NCBI RefSeq assembly: GCF_044803115.1
Contig: NZ_CP085224.1
Coordinates: 1,488,001 to 1,552,000, forward strand
Direction: 5' to 3'
DNA: 64,000 nucleotides
DNA from: Caenispirillum salinarum_A
Lineage (GTDB): Bacteria; Pseudomonadota; Alphaproteobacteria; Rhodospirillales; Rhodospirillaceae
Below, in pieces: positions 44,063 to 53,863 of this stretch. The first letter of the stretch is position 1, and every line of letters starts with the position of its first letter. The translations under genes were made by a program, and so were the position numbers. A model generated the notes under the pieces. It had not been told where the DNA came from and did no database searches. It saw nothing but the letters and a program-made list of their open reading frames with translations.

Positions 44063-47000
44063 CTATTCCGCCGCCCGCGCGGGCTGCCCGGCCGGCGGCG
44101 ACTCGGCGCCTTCCTCGGGCGGCGCCTCCACCGCGTCCGGGTCGAGGCGGAAGTCGTCGAGGATGGTGTAGAAGGCCGGCACCAGGAACAGCGCCAGGAT
44201 GGTCGCCGTCGCCAATCCGAAGGCGAGCGAGGTCGCCAGCGGGATCAGCACCTGGGCCTGCAGGCTTTTTTCCAGAAGCAGCGGCGTCAGGCCGGCCACC
44301 GTGGTCAGCGAGGTCAGCACAATGGCGCGGAAGCGGGCGCGGGCGGCCGCCTTGGCGGCCTCGGCCGTGGGCATGCCCCGCGCGCGACCCTGCTTGATGA
44401 ACATCACCAGCAGGATGGTGTCGTTGACCACCACGCCCGCCAGCGCCGCCAGCCCGACCATGGATGGCATGGATATCTCCAGCCCTTGCGCGATGTGCCC
44501 CGCCACCGCGCCGACCAGCGCCATGGGAATGGCCGAGATCACCACCACCGGCTCCAGATAGCTGCGGAACTGGAGCGCCAGCAGCATGTAGATGCCGATG
44601 AGCCCGATGATGAAGTTGCGCTGCACGCTGGCGCCGGTCTTCGCCCCTTCCTTCGCCTGCCCCTCCAACTGGACGGACACGCCGGGGTGGGCGGCCAGAA
44701 GCTCCGGCAGGAAATTGTCGGTGGTGTGGGCGATGATCTCGTTGGCGTTGGCGACCGTGCTGTCGATGTCGCCCTGAAGGGTGACGGCGCGCCGGCCGTT
44801 GATGCGATGAATGCGCGAATAGCCGCGATCCATGGAAATGTCCGCCACCGCCGTCAGCGGCACCTGGGTGCCGTCGGGCAGGGCGACCGCGAAATAGTCC
44901 AGGTCGGCCAGGCTGTCGCGGTCCTCGGGTGCGAGGCGCACGCGCACCTCCCATGTCTCCCCGGCGTCCTGCACCTCGGCCACTTCCGTGCCCTGGAAGG
45001 CCCCGCGAAGCTGCGCGGCGATGGCCTGGCCGGTGAGGCCGAGCGACGTCGCACCATCCTTCAGCGTCATGCGCATTTCCGGCTTGCCGGGGCGCAGGTC
45101 GTCGGACAGGTCGACGACGCCCCGGTAGCCGTACAGCCAGCCCTGCAAGTCGAGACTGGCGGATTTCAGGGTGTCCAGGTCGTCGCCCAGCAGGCGGATG
45201 TCGAGCGCCCGGCCGGCGGGACCGATCTGGCGCTCGGCGAACTTCAGCGACACCACGTCCGGCACCTGGCCCACGCGGTCGCGCCACTGGTCGATGACGT
45301 CGTCCATGGGGGCGTCGCGGACCTGGCTCGACAGCATGTCCAGCGTGACGGTGGCGACGTGCGGGCCGCTTTCGAAGGCGTCGGTGTTGCGGGCGTATTC
45401 CACCGTGATCTGCTCGATCAGCGGTTGGTTGTCCGGCTGGCGGGGGGCGAAGTCCTCGCCGACCGCGCGCGCAGCCGTCACCACCCGGTCCACCACCTCT
45501 TCGGTGCGTTGCAGCGGCGTGCCCTGGGGCAGCAGGATGCGGGAGACGACCACGTCGCCCTCCAGCTCAGGGAAGGCGCGGAACTTCACCAGCCCGCCGC
45601 CGATGGCCGCGACGGTGGTGATCAGCAGCGCCACCATGATGCCCATGGTCAGGTACCGATAGTCCACCGCCCGGTCCACCAGTTTGCCGAACCGCTCGTC
45701 GCGGAAGCGGTCGAAGGCGGCCTCGAACCAGCGGCGGAACCGCGAGGGCTCCTTGTTCTTCATGTGCTGAAGCGAGTGCGACAGGTGGTGCGGCAGGATC
45801 AGGAACGCCTCGATCAGCGACACCGCCAGCGTCATGATCAGTACGATGGGCATGATGCGCATGACCTGCCCGATGTTGCCTTCCATGAAGGCCAGCGCGC
45901 CGAAGATGCAGACGGTGGTCAGGAACGACGAGATCACGCCCGGCAGCACCTGCTTCGTGCCCTCGACGGCGGCGGTGAAGGGCTTGGCGCCGCGCTGCAG
46001 GTGCGCGGCGACGTTTTCCGCGATGACGATGGCGTCGTCCATCAACAGGCCGATGGCGATCAGAAGCCCCACCATGGAGATCATGTCGATGGACAGGCCG
46101 AACAGCGTCATCAGCGCGAACGTGCCGAAGAAGCTGACGGGCAGCCCCATGGAGACCCAGAAGCTGTAGCGGAAGCTGAAGAACAGCCACAGCGTCAGGA
46201 ACACCAGCACCAGTCCGATGATGCCGTTGTCGAGCAGCATGGTCAGGCGGTCTTCCACGATGGAGCTGACGTCCTGCGCCACCGTCAGTTCCACGCCGCG
46301 GGGGGCGCGGGCCTGTTCGTCGTCCAGAAACGTGTTCAGCGCCGCCATGACGTCCAGGCTGTCCTGGTCCTTGGTCTTGGAGACCGACAGCAAGGCCGCC
46401 CGCCCGCCGTTGAAGGTGACCTTGTCCTCCTCGTCGGCGAAGCTGTCGGAGATGCGCGCGATCTCGCCCAGCCGCACCTCGCCGCCGGTATCGCCGGCGA
46501 CCACCACGAGATTGCGGAACTGGGCGGGCGTCAGGCGCTCGTCGTCGAAGCGCACCAGCATGTCGGCGTCGGCGGTTTCCATGACGCCGCCGGGCAGGTT
46601 GAGGCTCTGGCGGCCGATGGTGTCGGCGATGTCGGTGATGGACAGGCCGTGGCGGCGCAGGGCCTCGGCGGGAATCTCCACCAGGATTTCCCGCTCGGAG
46701 AAGCCGGTGACGGAGACCTGGCTGACTTCCGGCAGGCGGATCATGCGGTCCTTGACCTGCTCGGCATAGGCCTTGAGGTCGGATGCGCTCATGGGGCCGG
46801 TGATGGCGACGGCGGCGACGAAGTCCACCCGGCCCAGTTGCTTGACCACCGGGCGTTCCACGTCGGCGGGGAAGCTGTTGATGGCTTCCACCTCGGTCTT
46901 CACGTCGTCCAGGAAGCGGTCCAGGTCCTGGCCCTCGATCATCTTGGCGACGGCCGATGCGGTGTTCTCGCGCGCCTCGCAGCGCACTTCCTCCAGCCCC

Positions 47001-47218
47001 TCGACGCTCTCCACGGCTTCCTCGATGCGCTGGCAGACGGCGTCCTCCACGTCCTCGGCCGAGGCGCCGGGATAGACGGCATTGATGCTGATTTCCTGCG
47101 GCGCGATGTCGGGGAAGGTCTCGCGCTTGAGTTGGGGCAGGGCGAACAGCCCGATGACGAAGAACGCCGCCATCAGCAGGTTGGCGGCAACCGGATGGCC
47201 GGCGAACCAGCGGATCAT
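44063..47218 (-). CDS. RND efflux transporter permease (HAE1/AcrB type)
   Basis: Twelve-helix inner-membrane pump of 1051 aa. It starts IRWFAGHPVAANLLMAAFFVIGL. It has two large periplasmic loops, and the proton-relay DD is in helix 4 (LLMDDAIVIAENVAAHLQRG). KQGRARGMPTAEAAKAAARARFRAIVLTSLTTVAGLTPLLLE is the conserved second-half segment (key string TSLTTVAGLTPL). Its start overlaps the adaptor stop by 4 bases. The substrate is unknown. No outer-membrane channel gene is in the operon, so it must share one encoded elsewhere. Confidence 0.92.
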   Translation of the reverse strand: MIRWFAGHPVAANLLMAAFFVIGLFALPQLKRETFPDIAPQEISINAVYPGASAEDVEDAVCQRIEEAVESVEGLEEVRCEARENTASAVAKMIEGQDLDRFLDDVKTEVEAINSFPADVERPVVKQLGRVDFVAAVAITGPMSASDLKAYAEQVKDRMIRLPEVSQVSVTGFSEREILVEIPAEALRRHGLSITDIADTIGRQSLNLPGGVMETADADMLVRFDDERLTPAQFRNLVVVAGDTGGEVRLGEIARISDSFADEEDKVTFNGGRAALLSVSKTKDQDSLDVMAALNTFLDDEQARAPRGVELTVAQDVSSIVEDRLTMLLDNGIIGLVLVFLTLWLFFSFRYSFWVSMGLPVSFFGTFALMTLFGLSIDMISMVGLLIAIGLLMDDAIVIAENVAAHLQRGAKPFTAAVEGTKQVLPGVISSFLTTVCIFGALAFMEGNIGQVMRIMPIVLIMTLAVSLIEAFLILPHHLSHSLQHMKNKEPSRFRRWFEAAFDRFRDERFGKLVDRAVDYRYLTMGIMVALLITTVAAIGGGLVKFRAFPELEGDVVVSRILLPQGTPLQRTEEVVDRVVTAARAVGEDFAPRQPDNQPLIEQITVEYARNTDAFESGPHVATVTLDMLSSQVRDAPMDDVIDQWRDRVGQVPDVVSLKFAERQIGPAGRALDIRLLGDDLDTLKSASLDLQGWLYGYRGVVDLSDDLRPGKPEMRMTLKDGATSLGLTGQAIAAQLRGAFQGTEVAEVQDAGETWEVRVRLAPEDRDSLADLDYFAVALPDGTQVPLTAVADISMDRGYSRIHRINGRRAVTLQGDIDSTVANANEIIAHTTDNFLPELLAAHPGVSVQLEGQAKEGAKTGASVQRNFIIGLIGIYMLLALQFRSYLEPVVVISAIPMALVGAVAGHIAQGLEISMPSMVGLAALAGVVVNDTILLVMFIKQGRARGMPTAEAAKAAARARFRAIVLTSLTTVAGLTPLLLEKSLQAQVLIPLATSLAFGLATATILALFLVPAFYTILDDFRLDPDAVEAPPEEGAESPPAGQPARAAE

Positions 47219-48552
47219 CGCGCGGCCCCCTCGGTCCCGGCGGCGGCGGCGAGGCGCGTCGCGGCGGTGGCGTCGGGCGACGGCTCCAGCAGCATTCCCC
47301 GCACGGCGGGCACCAGGTCGGTGACCACCACGCGGTCGCCTTCCTCAAGGCCGCTGTCGATGACGGCGATGTCGCCCTGTTCCCAGGCGACCGTGACGGG
47401 GCGGACATCCAGGCGGTTGTCGGCATCGGCCACATGCACGGTGCGCCCGGCGTGCAGGGCGCTGCGCGGGATCACCAGCCGGTCCTCGCGCGCCGGCCCC
47501 TTCAGCGCCACCTCCACGAACATGCCGCGCGTCAGCGGCGGGCGCACGCCGGGGCGGGCACCGGCGTAGGGGTCGTCGACGGTGACGATGACGCCGATGG
47601 TGCGGGTCTTGGGATCGACGGTTTCCGCGATCCGGGTGACGCGGCCCTCCCAGGTGACGGTGCGCTCGCCGGCGGTCAGGCGGACCTCCGGCGTCAGTTG
47701 CAGCAGACCGGGCAGGCGTGCGCCGGTCAGGTTCCGCGCATCGCCGACGGGCGCCTCGGCTTCGGGGATCAGGGGGAACAGGCGCTCAAGCGGCACCTGC
47801 GCGGTGACTTCGGCGGTCTCGATGCCGTCGGCGGTGGCGAGCGTCTGGCCGCGCTGGGCGTACTGGCCGCGTTCCACCTCCACGGCGCGGACGCGGATGT
47901 CGAAGGGTGCGCGCACGGTGGTGCGGCCCTGGTCCAGCCGCGCCGTCTCGGCCTGCGCCGCCAGGGCCTGCCGCTGCGAGGGAATGAGGGTCAGCGTGTT
48001 CTTGAGGTTCTGCACCTGCTGGCGGCCGGCCAGCAGGGCGCGCTCGGCGGTGTCGACGGTGGTCTGGCTGGCCGCGCCGCTGCGCCGCAGGTCCTGCTTG
48101 CGGGAGAGGTCGCGGGCGAGCACATCCATGTTCTGTTGCTCGATGGCGAGGCTTTCGCGGGTGGTTTCGGCGCGGGCGTCCAGTTCGGCCAGTTGCGCCT
48201 CGATCTGCGCCAGGGCCAGGTCGTAGTCGGCGGCCTCGAAGCGGATCAGGTCGGTGCCTTCCGCCAGCACGGCGCCGCTTTCGAGCTCGGGGTGAATCCA
48301 TTCGACGCGGCCCGAGACCTCGGCCACGGCCTGCCAGACGCGGCCCGGCTCCACCTCGCCGTAGCCCAGCGCGCGGGGGATGACGTCCAGGCGCGGCACC
48401 TCGATGACGCGGACGGGCTTGGCGGTCTCGCCGGTTTCGGCGCGCACGGGCGGCTCGCGCCCCTGGACGGCCAAGACGAAGATGCCGGCGGCGAGAAGGA
48501 TCGGCGGCAGGATCAGGGCCTTGCGCCAGTGCCGTTGCAGGAACGCCTTCAT
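47215..48552 (-). CDS. RND efflux periplasmic adaptor subunit
   Basis: Membrane-fusion protein, 445 aa from ATG 48552 (MKAFLQRHWRKALILPPILL, a membrane anchor at about 8-28). It has the expected lipoyl halves (EVSGRVEWIHPELESGAVLAEG and TTVRAPFDIRVRAVEVERGQYAQRG) around a coiled-coil hairpin at about 115-195, then beta-barrel and proximal domains. It follows the TetR gene by 4 bases and overlaps the pump gene by 4, so the three are one transcript. Confidence 0.9.
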   Translation of the reverse strand: MKAFLQRHWRKALILPPILLAAGIFVLAVQGREPPVRAETGETAKPVRVIEVPRLDVIPRALGYGEVEPGRVWQAVAEVSGRVEWIHPELESGAVLAEGTDLIRFEAADYDLALAQIEAQLAELDARAETTRESLAIEQQNMDVLARDLSRKQDLRRSGAASQTTVDTAERALLAGRQQVQNLKNTLTLIPSQRQALAAQAETARLDQGRTTVRAPFDIRVRAVEVERGQYAQRGQTLATADGIETAEVTAQVPLERLFPLIPEAEAPVGDARNLTGARLPGLLQLTPEVRLTAGERTVTWEGRVTRIAETVDPKTRTIGVIVTVDDPYAGARPGVRPPLTRGMFVEVALKGPAREDRLVIPRSALHAGRTVHVADADNRLDVRPVTVAWEQGDIAVIDSGLEEGDRVVVTDLVPAVRGMLLEPSPDATAATRLAAAAGTEGAAR

Positions 48553-48556
48553 GGCT

Positions 48557-49288
48557 TCAGCCCTCCGCCAGCGAGGAAACGTCGGGCGCCGGCAGCCCGA
48601 GGGACGCACAGGCCGAGGCGACGGCGGCGGTGGCCGTGTCGTGCCAGGCCTCGCCGGTCAATATGGTCCGGTCCAGGCGCCGTTCCACCACCTCGCGCGC
48701 GGCGATCAGCGGCATGACCGAGCCGATGAGCAGGTGGCCGCGCATGACGGCGGTGGGATGCTCTGCCGGCAGGTCCAGTGCCGCGCCGGCGATGGCCGCC
48801 AGCGCCCGGTTGAGCGGCAGGAAGAAGGCCTCATGCAGCAGGTCGAAGGCCTCCGACGGCATCATCAGCTCGCGCAGGATGAACAGCGCGCGGCCGTCCT
48901 CGCGCGCGCTGCCCAGCCCCGTCATCAGCCCCAGCACCACGCGCGCCAGAATGCGTCCCAGCGCCGCCCGGTCGCCGCCGGCCTCGGCCAGCGTATGGGC
49001 GACACGGGCTTCCATGGGCCGCACGAAGGCGGCGTTGCGCTCCGCCACCGAGCGCGCCACGGCCAGGTACAGGCCGCGCTTGCCGCCGAAGTGATAGGCG
49101 ATGGCCGCCACGTTGGCGTCCGCCGCGTGCGCGATGCGCCGGGTGGACACGCCGTCATAGCCGTCCCGTCCGAACACCCGCAGGGCGGCGGCCAGCAGGC
49201 GCTGGCGCGTCTCCTCGCCCCGTGCCGAGGGCGCGTGGCCCTCGGAAACGGCGTCTGAGCCGGTGTTGCGGGACGCGGTCTGGTCCAT
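48557..49288 (-). CDS. TetR-family regulator (CecR-like) of the RND operon
   Basis: 243 aa from ATG 49288. The N-terminal helix-turn-helix is RQRLLAAALRVFGRDGYDGVSTRRIAHAADANVAAIAYHFGGKRGLY (key strings STRRIA and YHFGGK), at about residues 26-70. The C-terminal ligand domain resembles the DUF1956/CecR type (RILARVVLGLMTG, LHEAFFLPL). First gene of the operon, so it probably represses its own pump genes. The ligand is unknown. Confidence 0.86.
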   Translation of the reverse strand: MDQTASRNTGSDAVSEGHAPSARGEETRQRLLAAALRVFGRDGYDGVSTRRIAHAADANVAAIAYHFGGKRGLYLAVARSVAERNAAFVRPMEARVAHTLAEAGGDRAALGRILARVVLGLMTGLGSAREDGRALFILRELMMPSEAFDLLHEAFFLPLNRALAAIAGAALDLPAEHPTAVMRGHLLIGSVMPLIAAREVVERRLDRTILTGEAWHDTATAAVASACASLGLPAPDVSSLAEG

Positions 49289-49297
49289 GACGGGCGA

Positions 49298-49330
49298 TCT
49301 CAATCAATCGTTTAAATTAGAATGTTGAGA
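49298..49330 (-). promoter_or_regulatory. AT-rich promoter and inverted repeat ahead of the TetR-RND operon
   Basis: TCTCAA (49298-49303) and TTGAGA (49325-49330) are inverted copies 21 bases apart, around ATCGTTTAAATTAG. This is one of the few AT-rich patches in the window and lies just upstream of the TetR start, where the autoregulatory operator and promoter are expected. Arm length is short, so the exact operator is uncertain. Confidence 0.4.
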
Positions 49331-49359
49331 TATGACAGCCGGACCGGCGCGTCAAGAGG

Positions 49360-51222
49360 TCACGGCACTTTCGCCTTCACGGACGCATCGGCGTTGGCCA
49401 GGCTGGCGGCGGCGGCATCGCCTGTTTTCCTGCGGCTTTCGGGCGGCACGAAGGACAGGACCACGTCGCCCTCGGCGGCCTTCGGACGCTCCTTGTGGGT
49501 GGCGAAGACGATGCGGCCGTCGTGCTTGAGCACCAGCAGGATTTCGGCGTCGGTGTTTCGATTCGCCAGGAAGTCGTCGAAGGTGAAGGCGCCCGTCAGC
49601 CGGGTCTTCTGGAAGGTCCAGCCGGCCAGCATGCGGCGCTCCAGGTCGTCGGTGTCGGCGCCCGAGCGCAGCAGCGTCTTGCCGCCCAGCGTGAACGACC
49701 GCCGGCGCGGATGGTCCGACGCCTCGTGGCAGCCGGTCTGGTAGACGTTGATGCGGCCCAGTTCCGGTGCCAGGTCGGTGCAGACCAGGGCGTTGTAGGC
49801 GTCGTTGGGCGTCGCCGCGATCAGGTGGCCGAAGGCGTTGAACTCCAGGTGATGCTCGGTCACCTCCGACAGCACATCGCCGAAGTAGGTGGGCACGTTC
49901 TGCTGGCGGGCCAGGCGCAGGCGATGCCAGTCGCCATCGGCGATGATGGCCGGCACGTCGAGGTCCTTCAGCGCGCGTGCCAGGGCCACCGTCCAGCGCG
50001 AGGCGCCGACGATCAGGATGCCGGGCCGGCGGGTGGACACCAGCCCCAGCACCTTCGCCAGCCAGCCGATGGAAAAGCCGTGCGCGACGACGGTGGTGAA
50101 GACGATGGCAAACGCCAGCGGCACCAGCAGGGCGGCGTCCTCGAAGCCCACCACCTGAAGCTTGGTGGCGAACAGGCCGGCGACGGCGACGGCGACGATG
50201 CCGCGCGGGGCGATCCAGGCGACCAGGGCGCGCTCCTTCCACGGCAGGGGCGTGCCCAGCGTGCTCAGCAGCACGGCGGCGGGGCGCACCAGCAGCAGGA
50301 TGGCGGCGATGAAGGCCAGGTGGCGCCAGTTCAGCGACCCGAAGGCGTCCCAGCTGAGCGTCGCCGTCAGCACCACGAAGACGCTGGAGACCAGCGCGGT
50401 CGTCACGTACTCCTTGAAGCGGCGCAGCTCGTCCAGGCTGGAGACGCGGGAGTTGCCGATGGTCATGCCCAGCGCCGTCACCGCCAGCAGGCCGGCCTCG
50501 TCATAGACCAGGTTGGAGACGGCGAAGCACAGCAGGATGGCGCCCAGCACCAGCGGCGCCTTGAGGAACTCGGGCACCCAGCCGCGCTGGAAGGCCTGGA
50601 TGCAGCCCAGGCCGACGGCGACCCCCAGGGCCAGCGCCACCGCGATGCCCACGGCGAGGCCGCCGGCGACGACGATCAACGGCTGGTCCAGCACCCAATG
50701 CACGGCGACCTCGTAGGTCAGCACGGCGAACAGCGCGCCGACCGGATCGTTGACGATGCCTTCCCACCGCAGCACGGCGGCGGGGCGGTGGCTCAGACGG
50801 GCCTGGCGCAGCATGGGGGCGATGACGGTGGGGCCGGTGACAACCAGCAGGCCGCCGAACAGGATGGCGACCGCAGGCGACAGGCCGCCGATGAAATGCG
50901 CCGCCACGGCCCCGAAGAACCATCCCAGCGGCGCACCGAAAACGATCAGCCGCCGCACCGCCTTGGCCGAGCCGCGCAGCGAGCCGAGGTTGAGGCTCAT
51001 GCCGCCCTCGAACAGGATGACGGCGACGGCCACGCCGATGGCCGGCTGGAGCAGCGGGCCGAAGTCCTGGGCCGGTTGCAGCACGCCGGTGGCGGGACCG
51101 GCGATCAATCCGACCACGGCCAGCAGCACGATGGCGGGTATCTGGTAGCGCCAGGCGGCCCACTGGGCACCGACCCCGAGCACCAGGATCAGCGCGATTT
51201 TCAGCACGAGGCCTTCGGCCAT
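49360..51222 (-). CDS. CPA1-type cation:proton antiporter with RCK-like domain
   Basis: Inner-membrane antiporter, 620 aa from ATG 51222 (GGAGG 7-8 bases upstream). About 12 membrane segments fill residues 1-390; the ion-binding ND pair is in WEGIVNDPVGALFAVL, and ILFEGGMSLNL is the family's early motif. Residues 395-500 form a Rossmann-like RCK/TrkA-N domain (ILIVGASRWTVALARAL, IIADGDWHRLRLARQQ, HLIAATPNDAYNALV) whose glycine motif is degenerate. The tail to the C-terminus is soluble. It resembles NhaP/KefB-like proteins; whether it moves Na+ or K+ cannot be read. Confidence 0.87.
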   Translation of the reverse strand: MAEGLVLKIALILVLGVGAQWAAWRYQIPAIVLLAVVGLIAGPATGVLQPAQDFGPLLQPAIGVAVAVILFEGGMSLNLGSLRGSAKAVRRLIVFGAPLGWFFGAVAAHFIGGLSPAVAILFGGLLVVTGPTVIAPMLRQARLSHRPAAVLRWEGIVNDPVGALFAVLTYEVAVHWVLDQPLIVVAGGLAVGIAVALALGVAVGLGCIQAFQRGWVPEFLKAPLVLGAILLCFAVSNLVYDEAGLLAVTALGMTIGNSRVSSLDELRRFKEYVTTALVSSVFVVLTATLSWDAFGSLNWRHLAFIAAILLLVRPAAVLLSTLGTPLPWKERALVAWIAPRGIVAVAVAGLFATKLQVVGFEDAALLVPLAFAIVFTTVVAHGFSIGWLAKVLGLVSTRRPGILIVGASRWTVALARALKDLDVPAIIADGDWHRLRLARQQNVPTYFGDVLSEVTEHHLEFNAFGHLIAATPNDAYNALVCTDLAPELGRINVYQTGCHEASDHPRRRSFTLGGKTLLRSGADTDDLERRMLAGWTFQKTRLTGAFTFDDFLANRNTDAEILLVLKHDGRIVFATHKERPKAAEGDVVLSFVPPESRRKTGDAAAASLANADASVKAKVP

Positions 51223-51300
51223 GCGTGGCCCTCCGGTAAGGCGTGACAATCAAGAGTGAGGCCGGCGGCGCCCGCTGTCCAGCCGTTGCAGGTGCGAAAA

Positions 51301-51327
51301 CACCCCGGCCCTTGCGGGGCCGGGGTG
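51301..51327 (-). terminator. Intrinsic terminator of the hemerythrin gene
   Basis: CACCCCGGCCC (51301-51311) pairs over 11 bp with GGGCCGGGGTG (51317-51327). On the minus strand it is followed by TTTTCGC. It lies 35 bases after the hemerythrin-like stop. Confidence 0.78.
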
Positions 51328-51362
51328 CCTTCGGCTTTGCGAGAGAAGAGGGGGGAATTCTC

Positions 51363-51818
51363 TCACACCTGTCTACGCAAATGGTCTTCCTTCAGTTCAC
51401 GGAATTGCGCGCCCATGACGACAAGGCGCTCCTCGCCGAAGATGTCGCGGGCGGCCGGGAAGATCTTGGTCTCTTCCTCGTCCATGTGGTGTTCAAGAAC
51501 CTCTTTTATGACATGGCTGCGGGCCGTCCAGGCGTCGCCGCCCTTGTCGTCGTCGTCGGTCAGGCGGGAGGCGAGGAACTCGGCGACGTCGTGTTCCTCC
51601 TCGCCCTCCAGGGCCTTCAGCCGGGCCGAGGTGGTGCGCTTGAGCGGCTTGTAGAGCACCTCGTCCTCGGCACGGGCGTGGGCGATGAGCAGACTCTTGA
51701 GGTCGGAGAACAGCACGCGGCGCTTTTCCGGGTCGGGGGTTTCCTGGAGTCGCTCGGCGAGAAGGCGTATCTCCTCGTGGTCGGACTTCAGGTCGTCGAG
51801 GATTGTCGGCTCGGACAT
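51363..51818 (-). CDS. Hemerythrin-domain protein
   Basis: 151 aa, four-helix bundle. Di-iron ligands are visible in order: DHEEIRLLAERL, LIAHARAEDEVLY, EEHDVAEFLASRL and LEHHMDEEETKIFP, which together supply the histidines and acidic residues of a hemerythrin HHE domain. Such proteins bind O2 or NO or act as stress sensors. ATG 51818 has GGAGA 6 bases upstream. It stands alone, with its own terminator. Confidence 0.88.
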   Translation of the reverse strand: MSEPTILDDLKSDHEEIRLLAERLQETPDPEKRRVLFSDLKSLLIAHARAEDEVLYKPLKRTTSARLKALEGEEEHDVAEFLASRLTDDDDKGGDAWTARSHVIKEVLEHHMDEEETKIFPAARDIFGEERLVVMGAQFRELKEDHLRRQV

Positions 51819-51897
51819 CGGGGTCTCCAAATTCTTGAAAACGCAGGGTTTCCAGTTTGGAGACGAACGCGGCCCCGCGCGGGGCCGCTCCCCGAAT

Positions 51898-53046
51898 TCA
51901 GGCCGCGTCCTCGCCGCGCGCCACGGTCCGGCCGCGCCAGCTCGGCCGGTGGCCGCGCCATGAGCGCACCAGCGCCACCCACTGCAACGCCAGCAGCACC
52001 GCGATGCCCACCGGATGCCACGGCACCGCTCGCCAGTCCTGGCGCGAGCGCACCGCCAGCACCGCCCGCTGGGCCAGCGTCGCCAGCACGCCGGCAAGGC
52101 CCATCCAGGCGACGACAGCCGAGCCTGCGACCAGCGCGGCGGGGATCAGCAGCCACGGCAGAATGTGCCCGCCGGCCAGCAGCACGGTCCACACGGGCAG
52201 GCCGACGGGTGTCGCCATGCCCTCCGTCGCATTCTTGGAAAACCCGTCCCAGGTGGCGGCGAAGCCCTCGTACATGCGGCAGCGGGCAAGATCGGCGGCC
52301 TCCACCACGCCGGTCGCGTAGCCGGCGCGGCGGAAGGCGCGGGGCAGGGTGACGCCGTCGTGCATGGAGGCCTTCACCGATGGCGCGCCGTGCCCGCACA
52401 TCGCGTCGTAGGCTTCGCGCCGGACCGCCATCAACTGACCGCAGCCGGCGGCGAAGGCGGCAGTGCGGCGGAACAGGCGGGCGAAAAACATGGGCAGGTA
52501 GCCCAGCAGCAGCACATGGATCTGCGGAATGATCAGGCGCTCACCCAGGGTCTTTGTCTCCTCGCGCGGGAAGCCGCTGACCAGGTGCAGGCGCGGATCG
52601 GCGAAGCAGGCGGCGAAGCGGCCCGGCGCGCCGGGCTCCAGCCGCACGTCGGCGTCCATGAACAGCAGGATGTCGCCCCGCGCGCGGCGGGACAGCGCAT
52701 GACAGGCGTGCTGCTTGCCCGACCAGCCACCCGGCAGGGGCGGCGCCGTCTCCAGCCGCACGCGGCCATCCTCGGCGGCGAGGCGGCGCACGATGTCCGC
52801 CGTGCCGTCGGTTGAGTGGTCGTCCAGCACCACCACCTCCAGCGGCGTCTTCCCGTCGGCCAGCACCGAGCGCACGGCGGCCTCGATGTTCGCCGCCTCG
52901 TCGCGGGCGGGGATGAGGACCGAGACCAGCTCTCCGGTGTCGGCGCGGGCCGGGGCGCGGCGGAAGAAGGGCAGGTTGAGGAGCGTCAGCGCCAGCGGCA
53001 GCACTGCCAGGCAGAGCGCGATCAGCGCCAGTGTTTCCAGTGTCAT
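51898..53046 (-). CDS. Glycosyltransferase family 2 protein, CrtQ-like
   Basis: 382 aa. An N-terminal membrane segment is followed by the GT2 core: VSVLIPARDEAANIEAAVRS, VVLDDHSTDGTADIV, the metal-binding DxD in LFMDADVRLEPG, and PGGWSGKQHACHAL. Three or four membrane segments end the protein. In C30 carotenoid clusters such a protein (CrtQ) adds glucose to the carotenoid acid. Its start overlaps the acyltransferase stop by 4 bases, and the two desaturase-like genes lie upstream in the same operon, which supports a carotenoid role. A hopanoid or lipid role is an alternative. Confidence 0.8.
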   Translation of the reverse strand: MTLETLALIALCLAVLPLALTLLNLPFFRRAPARADTGELVSVLIPARDEAANIEAAVRSVLADGKTPLEVVVLDDHSTDGTADIVRRLAAEDGRVRLETAPPLPGGWSGKQHACHALSRRARGDILLFMDADVRLEPGAPGRFAACFADPRLHLVSGFPREETKTLGERLIIPQIHVLLLGYLPMFFARLFRRTAAFAAGCGQLMAVRREAYDAMCGHGAPSVKASMHDGVTLPRAFRRAGYATGVVEAADLARCRMYEGFAATWDGFSKNATEGMATPVGLPVWTVLLAGGHILPWLLIPAALVAGSAVVAWMGLAGVLATLAQRAVLAVRSRQDWRAVPWHPVGIAVLLALQWVALVRSWRGHRPSWRGRTVARGEDAA

Positions 53047-53861
53047 TGCGAATCCTCCGGGGCGCCGTGGCCCGCATGAAAACGCCGGCCGCCGAGCCAC
53101 GCCCGGCCGCGCCGCCACAGGTCGTAAATGCCGCCGACGCCGACCGTTCCGCCGATCAGCGTGTCGAACCGCGCCGGGTCGCGGGATCGCGCGGCATCGG
53201 CCAGCAGGTCCATCTGGGTGGCGAGCGCCTCTTCCAGCACCGCCTTCCAGCTTTCGACGGAGCGGCCGGACGCGGCGCGCGGGTCGATGGGCGGGCCGAA
53301 GCGGCACAGGGCCTCGGGCGTGCGCTCGTCCCAGAACGGGTATTCCACCGCCAGCGGCACCAGCAGGGCGTCGGGCACCCGTGCAGCCAGATGCGCGACG
53401 CCCGGGCGCAAGGAGACGGGGCGGACGCGGGCGTCGGTGAAATGCCCCTCCGCCGTCACCCAGAGCATGGCGCCGCGCTGGGCGAGCACGCCGCGGCTTT
53501 CGCGCAGGAAGGTGGCCGCCCCGCGCCGGCTGTCGCGCTCAATGCCGAACAGGCCGATGCGCGCCATGAAGCGGTAGCGCTTCAGGGCTTCGGCGTCGAT
53601 GGGACCGAAGCCCGGGCGGTCGGGGAACAGGTGGGTCGCCAGCACCATGATGAAGGCCGGGTCCCACCAGGACGGATGGTTCAGGTAGACGATGACGGGC
53701 CGCCCCGGCGGCAGCCGGAGGCGTCCGTCGCGCGCGATGCGCACGGCGTGGAAGGCCTTGCGCATCTGCCGCGTCATCACCCCGCCGAAGAAGCGGACCA
53801 GGGCCGGCTTGCGGCGCCGGACGACCTCCGGCGGCGGGATGGGGCTCCCGCCGTCGCTCAT
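53043..53861 (-). CDS. PlsC-type acyltransferase, CrtO-like
   Basis: 272 aa. The catalytic H-x4-D is H62-D67 in YLNHPSWWDPAF, with AEGHF and VPLAVEYPFW further on. The fold is that of lysophosphatidate acyltransferases. In staphyloxanthin-type clusters an acyltransferase (CrtO) puts a fatty acid on the carotenoid sugar, and this gene sits between the glycosyltransferase and a desaturase-like gene with a gap of only 2 bases to the latter. No significant hydrophobic anchor is seen, so it is probably peripheral. Confidence 0.78.
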   Translation of the reverse strand: MSDGGSPIPPPEVVRRRKPALVRFFGGVMTRQMRKAFHAVRIARDGRLRLPPGRPVIVYLNHPSWWDPAFIMVLATHLFPDRPGFGPIDAEALKRYRFMARIGLFGIERDSRRGAATFLRESRGVLAQRGAMLWVTAEGHFTDARVRPVSLRPGVAHLAARVPDALLVPLAVEYPFWDERTPEALCRFGPPIDPRAASGRSVESWKAVLEEALATQMDLLADAARSRDPARFDTLIGGTVGVGGIYDLWRRGRAWLGGRRFHAGHGAPEDSQ

Positions 53862-53863
53862 GG

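Noticed and set aside
44486..47569. Long plus-strand open frame opposite the RND pump
   Set aside because: Composition is that of an antisense shadow (D, H, Q, R, G runs), and the minus strand encodes a complete pump with intact motifs.
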